Source: Nonomuraea sp. NEAU-A123 (GTDB lineage Bacteria; Actinomycetota; Actinomycetes; Streptosporangiales; Streptosporangiaceae). From it: 64,000 bases of DNA. Below the pieces are notes generated by a model. That model did not search any database. It was not told the origin of the DNA and saw only the letters and a program-made list of their open reading frames with translations. Below, one piece after another: positions 1-6,663 of this stretch. The stretch lies in the NCBI RefSeq assembly GCF_018603905.1, contig NZ_JAHFZZ010000014.1:186001-250000 (forward strand), in the 5' to 3' direction. The translations under genes were made by a program, and so were the position numbers. The first letter of the stretch is position 1; each line of letters starts with the position of its first letter.

Positions 1-1352
1 AGGGTGCCCGCCGGTGTGGCCCTGGCCTGCATCTCCGGGATCAGCGCGGCGGCCACCGTCTGCACCTGCACCATTCCGGAGTTCAGGCCGACCGCCCCAC
101 CGGCGAGATTGGCCGGCAGGTCGTAGCTCCACCTGGGGGACAGCAGCCGCCCCGACAACTCCTGCGACAGCACCCCGAGGTCGGTGATCTCCGCGTTCAC
201 GGTGTCGGCGAGGTGCCCCATGACGGAGCCGTCCCAGTTGCCGCCCATCACGAACTCGTACCCCGGCCCTTGATCGCGCTTGAAGACCAACGGGTTGGAG
301 GTCGAGGCGTTGGCCTCCCGCACCAGGGTCCGGCGCGTTTCGGCGAGCACGTGCCGCAGCCCGGCCATGATGTGCGGCGCCGCCCGCACCGACACCGCGT
401 CCTGGACCCGTGGGTGGTAGTTCGCCGGGTCGAGGCGCTTGCGGCCCTCTTCGGTCATCCAGCCTGAGCCCGCCACCATCGCGCGCAGTCGCGCGGCGAT
501 CGAGTTCTGCTCGGGGATGCGGCGTTCTTCGTGGGTACGCGCGTCCAGCGATCCCTGCTCGGCCCTGGTCGCCTCCATGAACAGGGCGAAAGCGCCTTCT
601 GCCTGGTCGGCGAGTACGGTGGCCCGGTGTACGGCGTCCATCAGCGTGGCGGCCAGGACGGTGCTGCCGCTGATGATCGGCAGCGCTTCCCCGGCCCGCA
701 AGGTGAAGCCGGCGGCCAGCCCGGCCTTCGGCAGCAGCTCGGAGGCGGGTCCCTCCACACCCCGGTAGCGCACCGGCGCGTCCTCGCCGATCGCCGCCAG
801 CCCGGCCGCCGCCTGCGGCTGCAGGTCTCCGGTGCCCAGCGAGCCGATTTGCGGCATCCGCGGTACGACCCCGGCGTTGACCATGGCCAGCAGCCGCTGG
901 GGCACCTCGGGGCGTACGCCGACCGTTCCTCTGGCCATCTGGTTCGCCTTGAGAATCAAGGCCAGCCTGACCACGTTGTCGGGCAGCGGCTCCCCGACGC
1001 CCGCGGCGTGGGAGCGCAGCACGTTGCGCTGGAACTGCTCCGCCTCCTCGGGCGTCAGCGGACGGTCCTTCAGCGGCCCGAGCGCCTGGTTCCACCCGTA
1101 CACCCGCTGGTCGTCCAGGGCCGCCAGCGCTCCCGCCCGCGTCTCGGCCATGTGCGCCCACGCGTCCGCCGCGAGCCGCACGGAGACGGGACGGCCCTCC
1201 AGGATCGCGAAGGAGTCCCGCAGAGAGAGCGAGTCGCCGTCCAGCACCAGGTCCAACACCGGCGGCGCTTCAGGATCGGCGACCGCCTGCCCCGGCACGC
1301 ACAGGGCGGCGAGCAGGCCCACGCCGGCGGCTATTCGTCCTACATGGGTCAT
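1..1352 (-). CDS. Secreted HAL/PAL-family aromatic amino acid lyase homologue with altered MIO motif (partial, 3' end missing)
   Basis: The reading frame runs off the left edge; about 450 residues are visible. The ATG at 1352 follows GGGGGA at a good distance. The N-terminus (MTHVGRIAAGVGLL..., then a cleavage-like AVA/DPE) looks like a Sec signal peptide, which is unusual because family members are normally cytoplasmic. Lyase family landmarks appear in order: the active-site tyrosine region VYGWNQALGP (about residue 84), NVLRSHAAGVGEPLPDNVVR, the MIO region, RVQDAVSVRAAPHI, NASTSNPLVF, and GLNSGMVQVQTVAAALIPE. The MIO region reads GSLGTGDLQP, where canonical enzymes have GSVGASGDLAP. The self-cyclising Ala-Ser-Gly triad is therefore missing and one residue is deleted. 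Family known: MIO-dependent removal of ammonia from His, Phe or Tyr. Inferred: catalysis is altered or lost, or the enzyme works by another route. No clear operon partner is visible; the downstream side is outside the window. Confidence 0.8.
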   Translation of the reverse strand, partial: MTHVGRIAAGVGLLAALCVPGQAVADPEAPPVLDLVLDGDSLSLRDSFAILEGRPVSVRLAADAWAHMAETRAGALAALDDQRVYGWNQALGPLKDRPLTPEEAEQFQRNVLRSHAAGVGEPLPDNVVRLALILKANQMARGTVGVRPEVPQRLLAMVNAGVVPRMPQIGSLGTGDLQPQAAAGLAAIGEDAPVRYRGVEGPASELLPKAGLAAGFTLRAGEALPIISGSTVLAATLMDAVHRATVLADQAEGAFALFMEATRAEQGSLDARTHEERRIPEQNSIAARLRAMVAGSGWMTEEGRKRLDPANYHPRVQDAVSVRAAPHIMAGLRHVLAETRRTLVREANASTSNPLVFKRDQGPGYEFVMGGNWDGSVMGHLADTVNAEITDLGVLSQELSGRLLSPRWSYDLPANLAGGAVGLNSGMVQVQTVAAALIPEMQARATPAGT

Positions 1353-1515
1353 CAAGTCGTCCCCCGAGCCTCACGACGAAGATCAATGCCGCTCCGTTAT
1401 AGCCACCGGACGAACGAGAGCCAGAGAGGGCTCAACACCGGGAGACGAGTGCTGACTCGGCCTCGACCAGACCTATGACCGGCGCTTACTTCTCCAACGA
1501 GCACCAAGCCCTGAG

Positions 1516-1626
1516 TCAGTCGACCAGGCCGGCACGATGGGCGGTGATGGCCACCTGGACGCGGTTGGTGACGCCGAGCTTGTCGAACAGGTGCGAGACA
1601 TGGCTCTTCACGGTCGCCTCGCTCAT
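1516..1626 (-). pseudogene. 3' remnant of a LuxR-family response regulator (end of HTH domain)
   Basis: The last 36 codons read MSEATVKSHVSHLFDKLGV followed by TNRVQVAITAHRAGLVD and a stop. This is the recognition helix and C-terminal end of a GerE/LuxR helix-turn-helix as found in NarL-type response regulators. Upstream of 1626 the minus-strand frame turns into low-complexity Gly/Gln/Arg-rich sequence that is the shadow of a plus-strand gene fragment, so the receiver domain and first half of the HTH are gone. The remnant meets, tail to tail, the remnant of a second gene at about 1626/1627, which marks a deletion or recombination junction. It is unlikely to be expressed. Confidence 0.7.
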
Positions 1627-1893
1627 GTGGTGTTCGTCACGCTGCTCGCGCTGACCCTGACCGGCGACACCAGCATCCTGTACGGGGCGCCGACGAGCCT
1701 GCGGGCTCTGCTGCTCCTGCCCCCGTTGTTCCTCGCCCTCACCGCCGCCGCCACCGCGGTCACCGTCACGAGCTGGAATCGACCGCACATCGGCCTCGCG
1801 GCCCGCGGGCACCAGGTGACCCTGCTGGTGGGAATGCTCGGCCTGACCTGGTTCTGCCAGCACTGGAACCTGATCGGCTGGCAGTTCGGCTGA
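1627..1893 (+). pseudogene. 3' remnant of a membrane protein, probably the membrane tail of a beta-lactamase-family serine hydrolase
   Basis: From 1627 the plus frame reads VVFVTLLALTLTGD, later LRALLLLPPLFLALTAAATA, then VTLLVGMLGLTWFCQHWNLI and GWQFG before the TGA at 1891-1893. Two hydrophobic helices and a W-N-L-x-G-W-x-F terminus resemble the C-terminal membrane region of actinobacterial serine hydrolases; this assignment is from memory of the family and is tentative. Residues encoded before 1627 in this frame are the antisense of the LuxR remnant and have no membrane character. No start codon or RBS fits, so this is a broken 3' end. Confidence 0.5.
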
Positions 1894-1901
1894 CTGGTTC
1901 C

Positions 1902-2432
1902 TCAGGGCGCCGCCAGCAGCGAGACGAGATCATCCCATCGGGAGACGAGCAATCCCAGAATGGCGCCGAAGACGCCGACGATGGCGCTGAGAGTCGGATC
2001 GAAGGAACCGTTCACGAATGACGCCGCCAGCCCGAGCAGGGCGATCACGACGAGAAGAACGTTGCGGACCACATGCGATACGCCCAAGGGCGTCTGGGAG
2101 GCGCCGAAGCAGCGGCAGGTGACGGACTTCCCCCGCCGGACGACCATGGCGACGGCGACGGCGAGACACCCGAGCAGCCCGGCGGCGATGATGAACGCCG
2201 CTGATCCGGCCCAGCGGAGGGGAACGGCGGCCAGCACGATGACCGCGCCCTCGGCCACCGCCGTGGCTACTGCCGCCGCCGGGGCCCGCGCCTCGCCGAC
2301 GACCGCCATCGCTCTGGTCGACTCGACGAATTCGCCCCAGGCCCTGCGGCTGTAGATCTTGCTCCCCAGGGCGAGCGCGAACATCGTGAGCAGCAGCAGT
2401 CTGCTCGCCACATCGACGTACTGCATGATCAC
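1902..2432 (-). CDS. MauE-like (DoxX-related) membrane protein with CRCFG motif
   Basis: A 176-residue integral membrane protein with four predicted helices: VASRLLLLTMFALALGSKIY near the N-terminus, AVAEGAVIVLAAVPLRW, AAFIIAAGLLGCLAVAVAMVV, and a pair near the C-terminus. The motif RGKSVTCRCFGASQTPLG (about residues 98-115) matches the cysteine motif CxCFG of MauE, a protein needed to form the heavily disulfide-bonded small subunit of methylamine dehydrogenase. No methylamine dehydrogenase gene is present. Instead, across the SARP regulator, lie an eight-cysteine peptide and a MauD-like CxxC oxidoreductase. I infer that this protein moves electrons across the membrane for thiol-disulfide chemistry on that peptide. 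It is divergent from the regulator, with about 105 bp between them. An in-frame ATG two codons downstream is an alternative start. Confidence 0.8.
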   Translation of the reverse strand: MIMQYVDVASRLLLLTMFALALGSKIYSRRAWGEFVESTRAMAVVGEARAPAAAVATAVAEGAVIVLAAVPLRWAGSAAFIIAAGLLGCLAVAVAMVVRRGKSVTCRCFGASQTPLGVSHVVRNVLLVVIALLGLAASFVNGSFDPTLSAIVGVFGAILGLLVSRWDDLVSLLAAP

Positions 2433-2537
2433 AACCTAGCCACGGGGGAGCGAATCCAGCAAGAGCGCTGCTTCCCGCGTATCGCTGCCAAAGGGGTTCG
2501 TTACCCTCGAAGATCCACAAGCAGGGGGTAAACCGTC

Positions 2538-5339
2538 GTGCTGATTCGGTTGCTCGGAACCATCGAGGTGGAGCATTCGGGCCAGACCCAGCCCGTACGG
2601 CCGCCGCAGGTCGCGCTCGCACTCGCCGCGCTGGCGTGGGAGGTTCGCCGGGTCGTGTCCGTCGAGACGCTCCTCGCCCGGGTCTGGGGCGAGCAGGTTC
2701 CGCCCGGCGCGCGGCGCACCCTGTACACGATCATCACCCGCATCCGCCGCGACGTGCTGGCGGGTGACGGCGCCGTCGTCCACCGGCTCGGGGGTTATCT
2801 GCTCGACGTGGACGAGTCCGCGGTGGACGTGTCGCGGTTCCGGAGCCTCGCCTACCAGGCGATGGCCGAGCCGGATCCGGCGCCGCTGCTGGCTGATGCT
2901 CTCGCGTTGTGGCGCGGCGACCCACTGACCGGGCTGCCCGGCGAATGGGCCGAGCGGGCCCGCCACCGGCTGCGCGACGAACGCAAGGAGACCATGCTGC
3001 GATGGGCGCGGACGGTGACCGGCCGTGACGCCGCGGCCGCGGTGGCGGCACTGTCCCCGCTGGCCGACGAGTACCCGCTGGACGAGCTCCTGGCGGCCGC
3101 GCTGATCGAGGCGCTGCACGCGTGGGGGCGGACCGCCGACGCGCTGGCGCACTTCGCGCAGGTACGCCGGACGCTCGCCGATGAGCTGGGCGTCGAGCCG
3201 GGCACGGAACTGCGGCGCGTCCATCGGACGCTGCTGCGGTCCGGCGACGCGGCCGAGACCGGACACGTGGTCCCGGCCCAGTTGCCGGTCGACCTGAGAG
3301 GCTTCGTCGGGCGGGCGCCGGAGCTGGAACGACTGGCCGCGATCGCGACCGGCGAACGGCCGGAGACCGCGGCGGTCTGCGCGATCTCGGGACCGCCCGG
3401 GGTGGGCAAGTCGTCACTCGCGCTGCGCTGGGCGCATCTGAATCGCGACCGTTTCCCGGACGGGCAGCTGTACGCCGATCTCAGCACGTTCGACCCGGCC
3501 GACGCGGCCGTGGTCCTGCCCCGGTTCCTCAGCGCGCTCGCGGTCCCGGAGTCCCAGGTGCCGTCGGGCGCCGAGGCCCGGATCGGGCTCTACCGCAGCA
3601 TGCTGGCCTCCCGGCGGGTCCTCGTCGTGCTCGACGACGCCCGCGCCGCCGAACAGGTACGCCCGTTGCTGGCCACCGCGCCGGGATGCCTGACGCTGAT
3701 CACCAGCCGATCCGAGCTGTCCGGCCTCGCGGTCACCGCGGGTGCCTCCCTGGTGTGCCTGGACGTCCTGCCGGACGACGACGCCTACCGCCTCCTGTCG
3801 GCGAGGCTGGGCGAGCCGCGGCTGGCGGCGGAGCCCGAAGCCGCCGCGCTGATCATCCGCCGGTGCGGCCGGCTGCCGCTGGCCCTGGCGATCGTCGCGG
3901 CGCAACTGGCGCAGCGCACCGATCTGCCGCTGGCGGAGGTCGCCGCCGACCTCGCGCGGGCCGGCGCGGACCTGGAGCCGTTCGCCCACAGCGACCCGGC
4001 CGTTGACCTGCGCAGAGTGTTCGGGCGGTCGTATCGGGACCTGCCCGAGCCCGCGATCCGGCTGTTCCGGCGCCTCGGGCGACACCCCGGGCCGCACCTG
4101 CCGCTCGCCGCGGCGGCGAGCCTGGCCGCTCTGCCGGTGGACCGCACCCGGGAATTGGCCGCGCAGCTCGACCGCGCCAACCTGGTCGGCCTCCGCTCAC
4201 CCGGCCGCCTGCGGCTGCACGACCTGCTGCGGGTGTACGCGCTGGAGCAGGAGCGGGCCGCCGACAGCCGGACGGTACAGCGTGCGGCGACGCGGCGGCT
4301 GCTGGACTACTACCTGTGTTCGGCGTACGCCGCGAGCGAGGTCTGTTACCCGCACCGCGAGAAGCTGAAGCTGGAACCGCGGGCACGGGGTGCCGTGCCG
4401 GAGTCCTTCGCCGGGCCGGCGGAGGCCCTGCGCTGGTACGCCGACGAGTCGGTGGCGCTGCCGGGGTTGCTGGCGGAGGCGACGGCGGCCGGGCTGGACC
4501 GGCACGCGTGGCAACTGGCGTGGGCGTTCTCCGAGTTCATGCAGCGCCGCGGTCCATGGGAGCAAATCCTGCGCGTTCAGGGGGTGGCGTTGGACGCGGC
4601 CAGGCGGCTCGGCGACCGGCCGGCCCAAGCCCGCTGCCACAACAGCATCGCCCGCGCCCACGTCAGGCTAGGCCGCGACCGGGAGGCCGTCGAGCACTTC
4701 GATCAGGCGCTGGAGCTGTATCGGGACCTCGACGAGCCGGTCCTGAAGGCGCACGTCCACCTGGGCCTGACCGTCCCGCTGAACCGGGTGCGACCCGGCG
4801 AAGTGCTGGACCACGCGCTGCGCGCGCGGGAACTGTTCCGGCAGGCCGGCGACGTCATCGGCGAGGCGCGGGCGTTGAACAACGCGGGCTGGTTACGAGC
4901 CCGGATCGGCGAGTACGACCAGGCGCTGGCCGACTGCCGCCGAGCGCAGCGCATCCTGGCCGAGCTCGGGTACGCCCAGGGCGAGGGGCACGCCTGGGAC
5001 AGCATCGCCACCGTACTGGAGGCCAAAGGCGACTTCGGGCAGGCGGTGGCGGCCTACGAGCGGGCGGTGGAGCTGTGGCGCGGCTGCGACGACCTGCACC
5101 CGGCCGCCGAGACGCTGGTCCGGCTGGGCGAGACGCAGCTGCGGGCGGGTGACACCGCGGCCGCGCTCGACGCCTGGAAGCGGGCGGCGGAGTGCTACGA
5201 CGCCCTCGGCGACGCCCAGGCCGGCAAGGTGCGCGCCCGCATCGCGTCCGCCGACCAGCCGTCCCACCAGCCGCCCGGCCAGCCTCCCGACCAGCCCTCC
5301 GACCAGCCTTCCGACCAGCCTTCCGACCAGCGGAGATAG
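2538..5339 (+). CDS. SARP/AfsR-type regulator: winged helix-BTAD, NB-ARC ATPase, TPR
   Basis: A 933-residue STAND regulator that starts with GTG at 2538 behind AGGGGG. An OmpR-like DNA-binding domain lies at about residues 1-90 (RLLGTIEVEHSG, VWGEQVPPGARRTLYTIITR, LGGYLLDV). The bacterial transcriptional activation domain follows to about 240 (LADELGVEPGTELRRVHRTL). The NB-ARC ATPase begins at about 255, with Walker A ISGPPGVGKSSLALRW and the later segments VLVVLDDARAAEQVRPLL and CLTLITSRSELSGL. TPR helices occupy about 600-900. The C-terminus is a low-complexity Pro/Gln/Asp tail built from repeated DQPS units. It sits between the divergent MauE-like gene and the Cys-rich peptide-MauD operon, and a SARP-style direct repeat follows its stop codon. 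I infer that it activates this locus. A rare TTA codon is present at about position 4894. Confidence 0.9.
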   Translation: MLIRLLGTIEVEHSGQTQPVRPPQVALALAALAWEVRRVVSVETLLARVWGEQVPPGARRTLYTIITRIRRDVLAGDGAVVHRLGGYLLDVDESAVDVSRFRSLAYQAMAEPDPAPLLADALALWRGDPLTGLPGEWAERARHRLRDERKETMLRWARTVTGRDAAAAVAALSPLADEYPLDELLAAALIEALHAWGRTADALAHFAQVRRTLADELGVEPGTELRRVHRTLLRSGDAAETGHVVPAQLPVDLRGFVGRAPELERLAAIATGERPETAAVCAISGPPGVGKSSLALRWAHLNRDRFPDGQLYADLSTFDPADAAVVLPRFLSALAVPESQVPSGAEARIGLYRSMLASRRVLVVLDDARAAEQVRPLLATAPGCLTLITSRSELSGLAVTAGASLVCLDVLPDDDAYRLLSARLGEPRLAAEPEAAALIIRRCGRLPLALAIVAAQLAQRTDLPLAEVAADLARAGADLEPFAHSDPAVDLRRVFGRSYRDLPEPAIRLFRRLGRHPGPHLPLAAAASLAALPVDRTRELAAQLDRANLVGLRSPGRLRLHDLLRVYALEQERAADSRTVQRAATRRLLDYYLCSAYAASEVCYPHREKLKLEPRARGAVPESFAGPAEALRWYADESVALPGLLAEATAAGLDRHAWQLAWAFSEFMQRRGPWEQILRVQGVALDAARRLGDRPAQARCHNSIARAHVRLGRDREAVEHFDQALELYRDLDEPVLKAHVHLGLTVPLNRVRPGEVLDHALRARELFRQAGDVIGEARALNNAGWLRARIGEYDQALADCRRAQRILAELGYAQGEGHAWDSIATVLEAKGDFGQAVAAYERAVELWRGCDDLHPAAETLVRLGETQLRAGDTAAALDAWKRAAECYDALGDAQAGKVRARIASADQPSHQPPGQPPDQPSDQPSDQPSDQRR
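5284..5331 (+). repeat. Short 12-bp tandem repeat encoding the regulator's DQPS tail
   Basis: About four near-identical copies of a 12-bp unit (TTCCGACCAGCC or variants) lie just before the stop codon of the regulator and encode repeated Asp-Gln-Pro-Ser. Such a repeat can change copy number by slippage without breaking the frame. The effect would be limited to the length of a disordered tail. Confidence 0.85.
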
Positions 5340-5346
5340 GCCGTTA

Positions 5347-5364
5347 AGAAATCATTGAGAAATC
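5347..5364 (+). promoter_or_regulatory. Candidate SARP binding site: 7-bp direct repeat with 11-bp pitch
   Basis: AGAAATC occurs at 5347-5353 and again, perfectly, at 5358-5364, separated by the 4-bp spacer ATTG. The 11-bp pitch puts both copies on the same DNA face, which is the known layout for ActII-ORF4, AfsR and DnrI-type SARP sites. It lies between the stop of the SARP-type regulator and the Cys-rich peptide gene, in a 140-bp gap. No convincing -10 hexamer is visible behind it, so the promoter itself is inferred. Confidence 0.5.
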
Positions 5365-5479
5365 GCTCAGCCCCCCGGTGCAGGCTGCGACGTGCGGCAG
5401 CGGGACGGCGGCGTGTCGGCCGTACCCGGCCGCGCCGGGCGGGCGTGGGCCCGCTCGGGACCGCCGATTGGGAGGTTCT

Positions 5480-5665
5480 ATGCGCGTCGTCACCAGAATG
5501 GCCGACCGGCTCCTTGAGCTGATCGCGCCGCACACCGTAGCCCGGGCTACCGACTGCGGCTATGAGTGCTGCAGCTTCCCGGCATTCACCGCGAAGTACT
5601 GCTGCTACTACCCGAACGGCCACGTGTCGTGCGGCAGTTGCCAGAAATACATCTACTGCTCGTAA
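5480..5665 (+). CDS. Small Cys-rich peptide (61 aa; 23-aa leader-like part plus 8-Cys core), putative precursor peptide
   Basis: The ATG at 5480 follows a perfect GGAGG at 5471-5475; a longer upstream frame has no RBS and low-quality sequence. The first 23 residues (MRVVTRMADRLLELIAP, then HTVARA) form an amphipathic helix without the hydrophobic core of a Sec signal, and resemble a RiPP leader. The last 38 residues contain eight cysteines in the pattern DC-ECC-YCC-SCGSC-YC, with many Tyr, enough for four disulfides. It sits 115 bp before a MauD-like thiol-disulfide oxidoreductase and near a MauE-like protein. Inferred: a disulfide-rich exported peptide (bacteriocin, signal or redox peptide) matured by that pair. 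No lanthionine or radical-SAM enzyme is nearby. I do not recognise a named family. Confidence 0.75.
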   Translation: MRVVTRMADRLLELIAPHTVARATDCGYECCSFPAFTAKYCCYYPNGHVSCGSCQKYIYCS

Positions 5666-5781
5666 CCGCTGGGCCACGTAGCAGCCTTTCACGGTGACGC
5701 GCCCACCGCGATGACCGGTGCCCGGCGGTGGTCGGCCGCGGCCGGGCACACCCTCATGAGCTTTCGACACGGAGATGTCCT

Positions 5782-6342
5782 GTGCCTTACCTGATCGCGA
5801 TCGTGGCCCTTGTCGGCGCCCTTTGCCTGGTGGACCTGCTGCTGACCCTCGGCGTGGTCCGGCGGCTCCGGGAGCAGACGAAGCTGATCGACGCGCTGTA
5901 CGAAGCCGTAGGCACGGGCGCCCTGGGCGGGGCGGGCCAGAGCGGGGGCCTGGCCGTCGGTGAGGTCGTCGCCGATTTCGACGCGACGACCATGGACGGA
6001 ACCCGCGTGACGCGGGATCTCCTGTCTGAGGGGACGGTCGTCGCGTTCCTGTCGCCGGACTGCAAGGGCTGCCACGAGCAGCTTCCTGAGCTGGCCTCCT
6101 GGGCGGCGGACCAGGACCGGTCACGGGTGCTGGCCGTGGTCGACGGCCGGTCGGGTGATCCCGAGCAGTTGATCACGGCCCTGGCACCCGTCGCGCAGGT
6201 GATCACGGAGGACGCGTTCTCGCAGGTCGCCGACGCGTTCCGGGTTCAGTCGTTCCCGAGCTTCTTCCAGGTGACCGCGGGCGGCAGGCTGCTCGCCACG
6301 GCGCCCCGGATCTCTCGGCTGCCGGCCGGGTCGCCGGCGTGA
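5782..6342 (+). CDS. MauD/TlpA-like membrane-anchored thiol-disulfide oxidoreductase
   Basis: A 186-residue protein. I chose the GTG at 5782 because GGAG (5771-5774) is well placed and the protein then begins with MPYLIAIVALVGALCLVDLL, a single membrane anchor, as in MauD. The rest is a thioredoxin fold outside the membrane, with VGEVVADFDATTMDG (entry strand typical of TlpA/MauD), the active site SPDCKGCHEQLPEL (CxxC at about residues 94-97), and the cis-Pro region VQSFPSFFQV. MauD works with MauE to form the disulfides of methylamine dehydrogenase small subunit; here the likely client is the eight-cysteine peptide encoded directly upstream. The stop codon overlaps the GTG of the truncated SRPBCC gene (GTGA), which suggests former translational coupling. 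Confidence 0.85.
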   Translation: MPYLIAIVALVGALCLVDLLLTLGVVRRLREQTKLIDALYEAVGTGALGGAGQSGGLAVGEVVADFDATTMDGTRVTRDLLSEGTVVAFLSPDCKGCHEQLPELASWAADQDRSRVLAVVDGRSGDPEQLITALAPVAQVITEDAFSQVADAFRVQSFPSFFQVTAGGRLLATAPRISRLPAGSPA

Positions 6343-6660
6343 CCAGCCGCGGGCCGGAGACGACACCGACGCCGCGAGTCCTGGCGGGATGCGCGGTACG
6401 CGCCGCCGTCGCCGACTACGGGCAGGACCCGCGCTGGCGCAAGGGCGTCGAGACGATGGCTCCTCACCCCGACGGGATCGTCCGGGTGGGTACGACCACC
6501 GCCGAGGTGATGCGGTTCGCGGGCCGGACCTATCGCAACGGAGGGGAGGTCATCGGGGTGGAGCCGGGGCGCTCGTTCGACTGGCGTACCACCTCGGGGA
6601 TCGACGCCCAGGGCGGCAGGATCGTCGTGCCGCTCGGCGAGGATCGGTGCCGCTCTCCGC
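6339..6660 (+). pseudogene. SRPBCC-family (polyketide cyclase/START-like) gene, truncated at its 3' end
   Basis: The GTG at 6339 overlaps the stop of the MauD-like gene. The segments VRAAVADYGQDPRWRKGVETM, VGTTTAEVMRFAGRTYRNGG and VIGVEPGRSFDWRTTSG are typical of the first two thirds of actinobacterial SRPBCC proteins. After EDRCR (about 6655) the family pattern stops. The frame then runs antisense through the 3' end of the convergent MFS gene as an Arg/Pro/Gly-rich sequence. The last strand and the long C-terminal helix that closes the hydrophobic cavity are missing. A deletion probably joined this gene to the MFS gene. Function, if any, is unknown. Confidence 0.65.
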
Positions 6661-6663
6661 GGC

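Noticed and set aside
213..1478. Long plus-strand frames at the left edge
   Set aside because: They are antisense shadows of the minus-strand lyase gene, Arg/Pro/Gly-rich and without family features.
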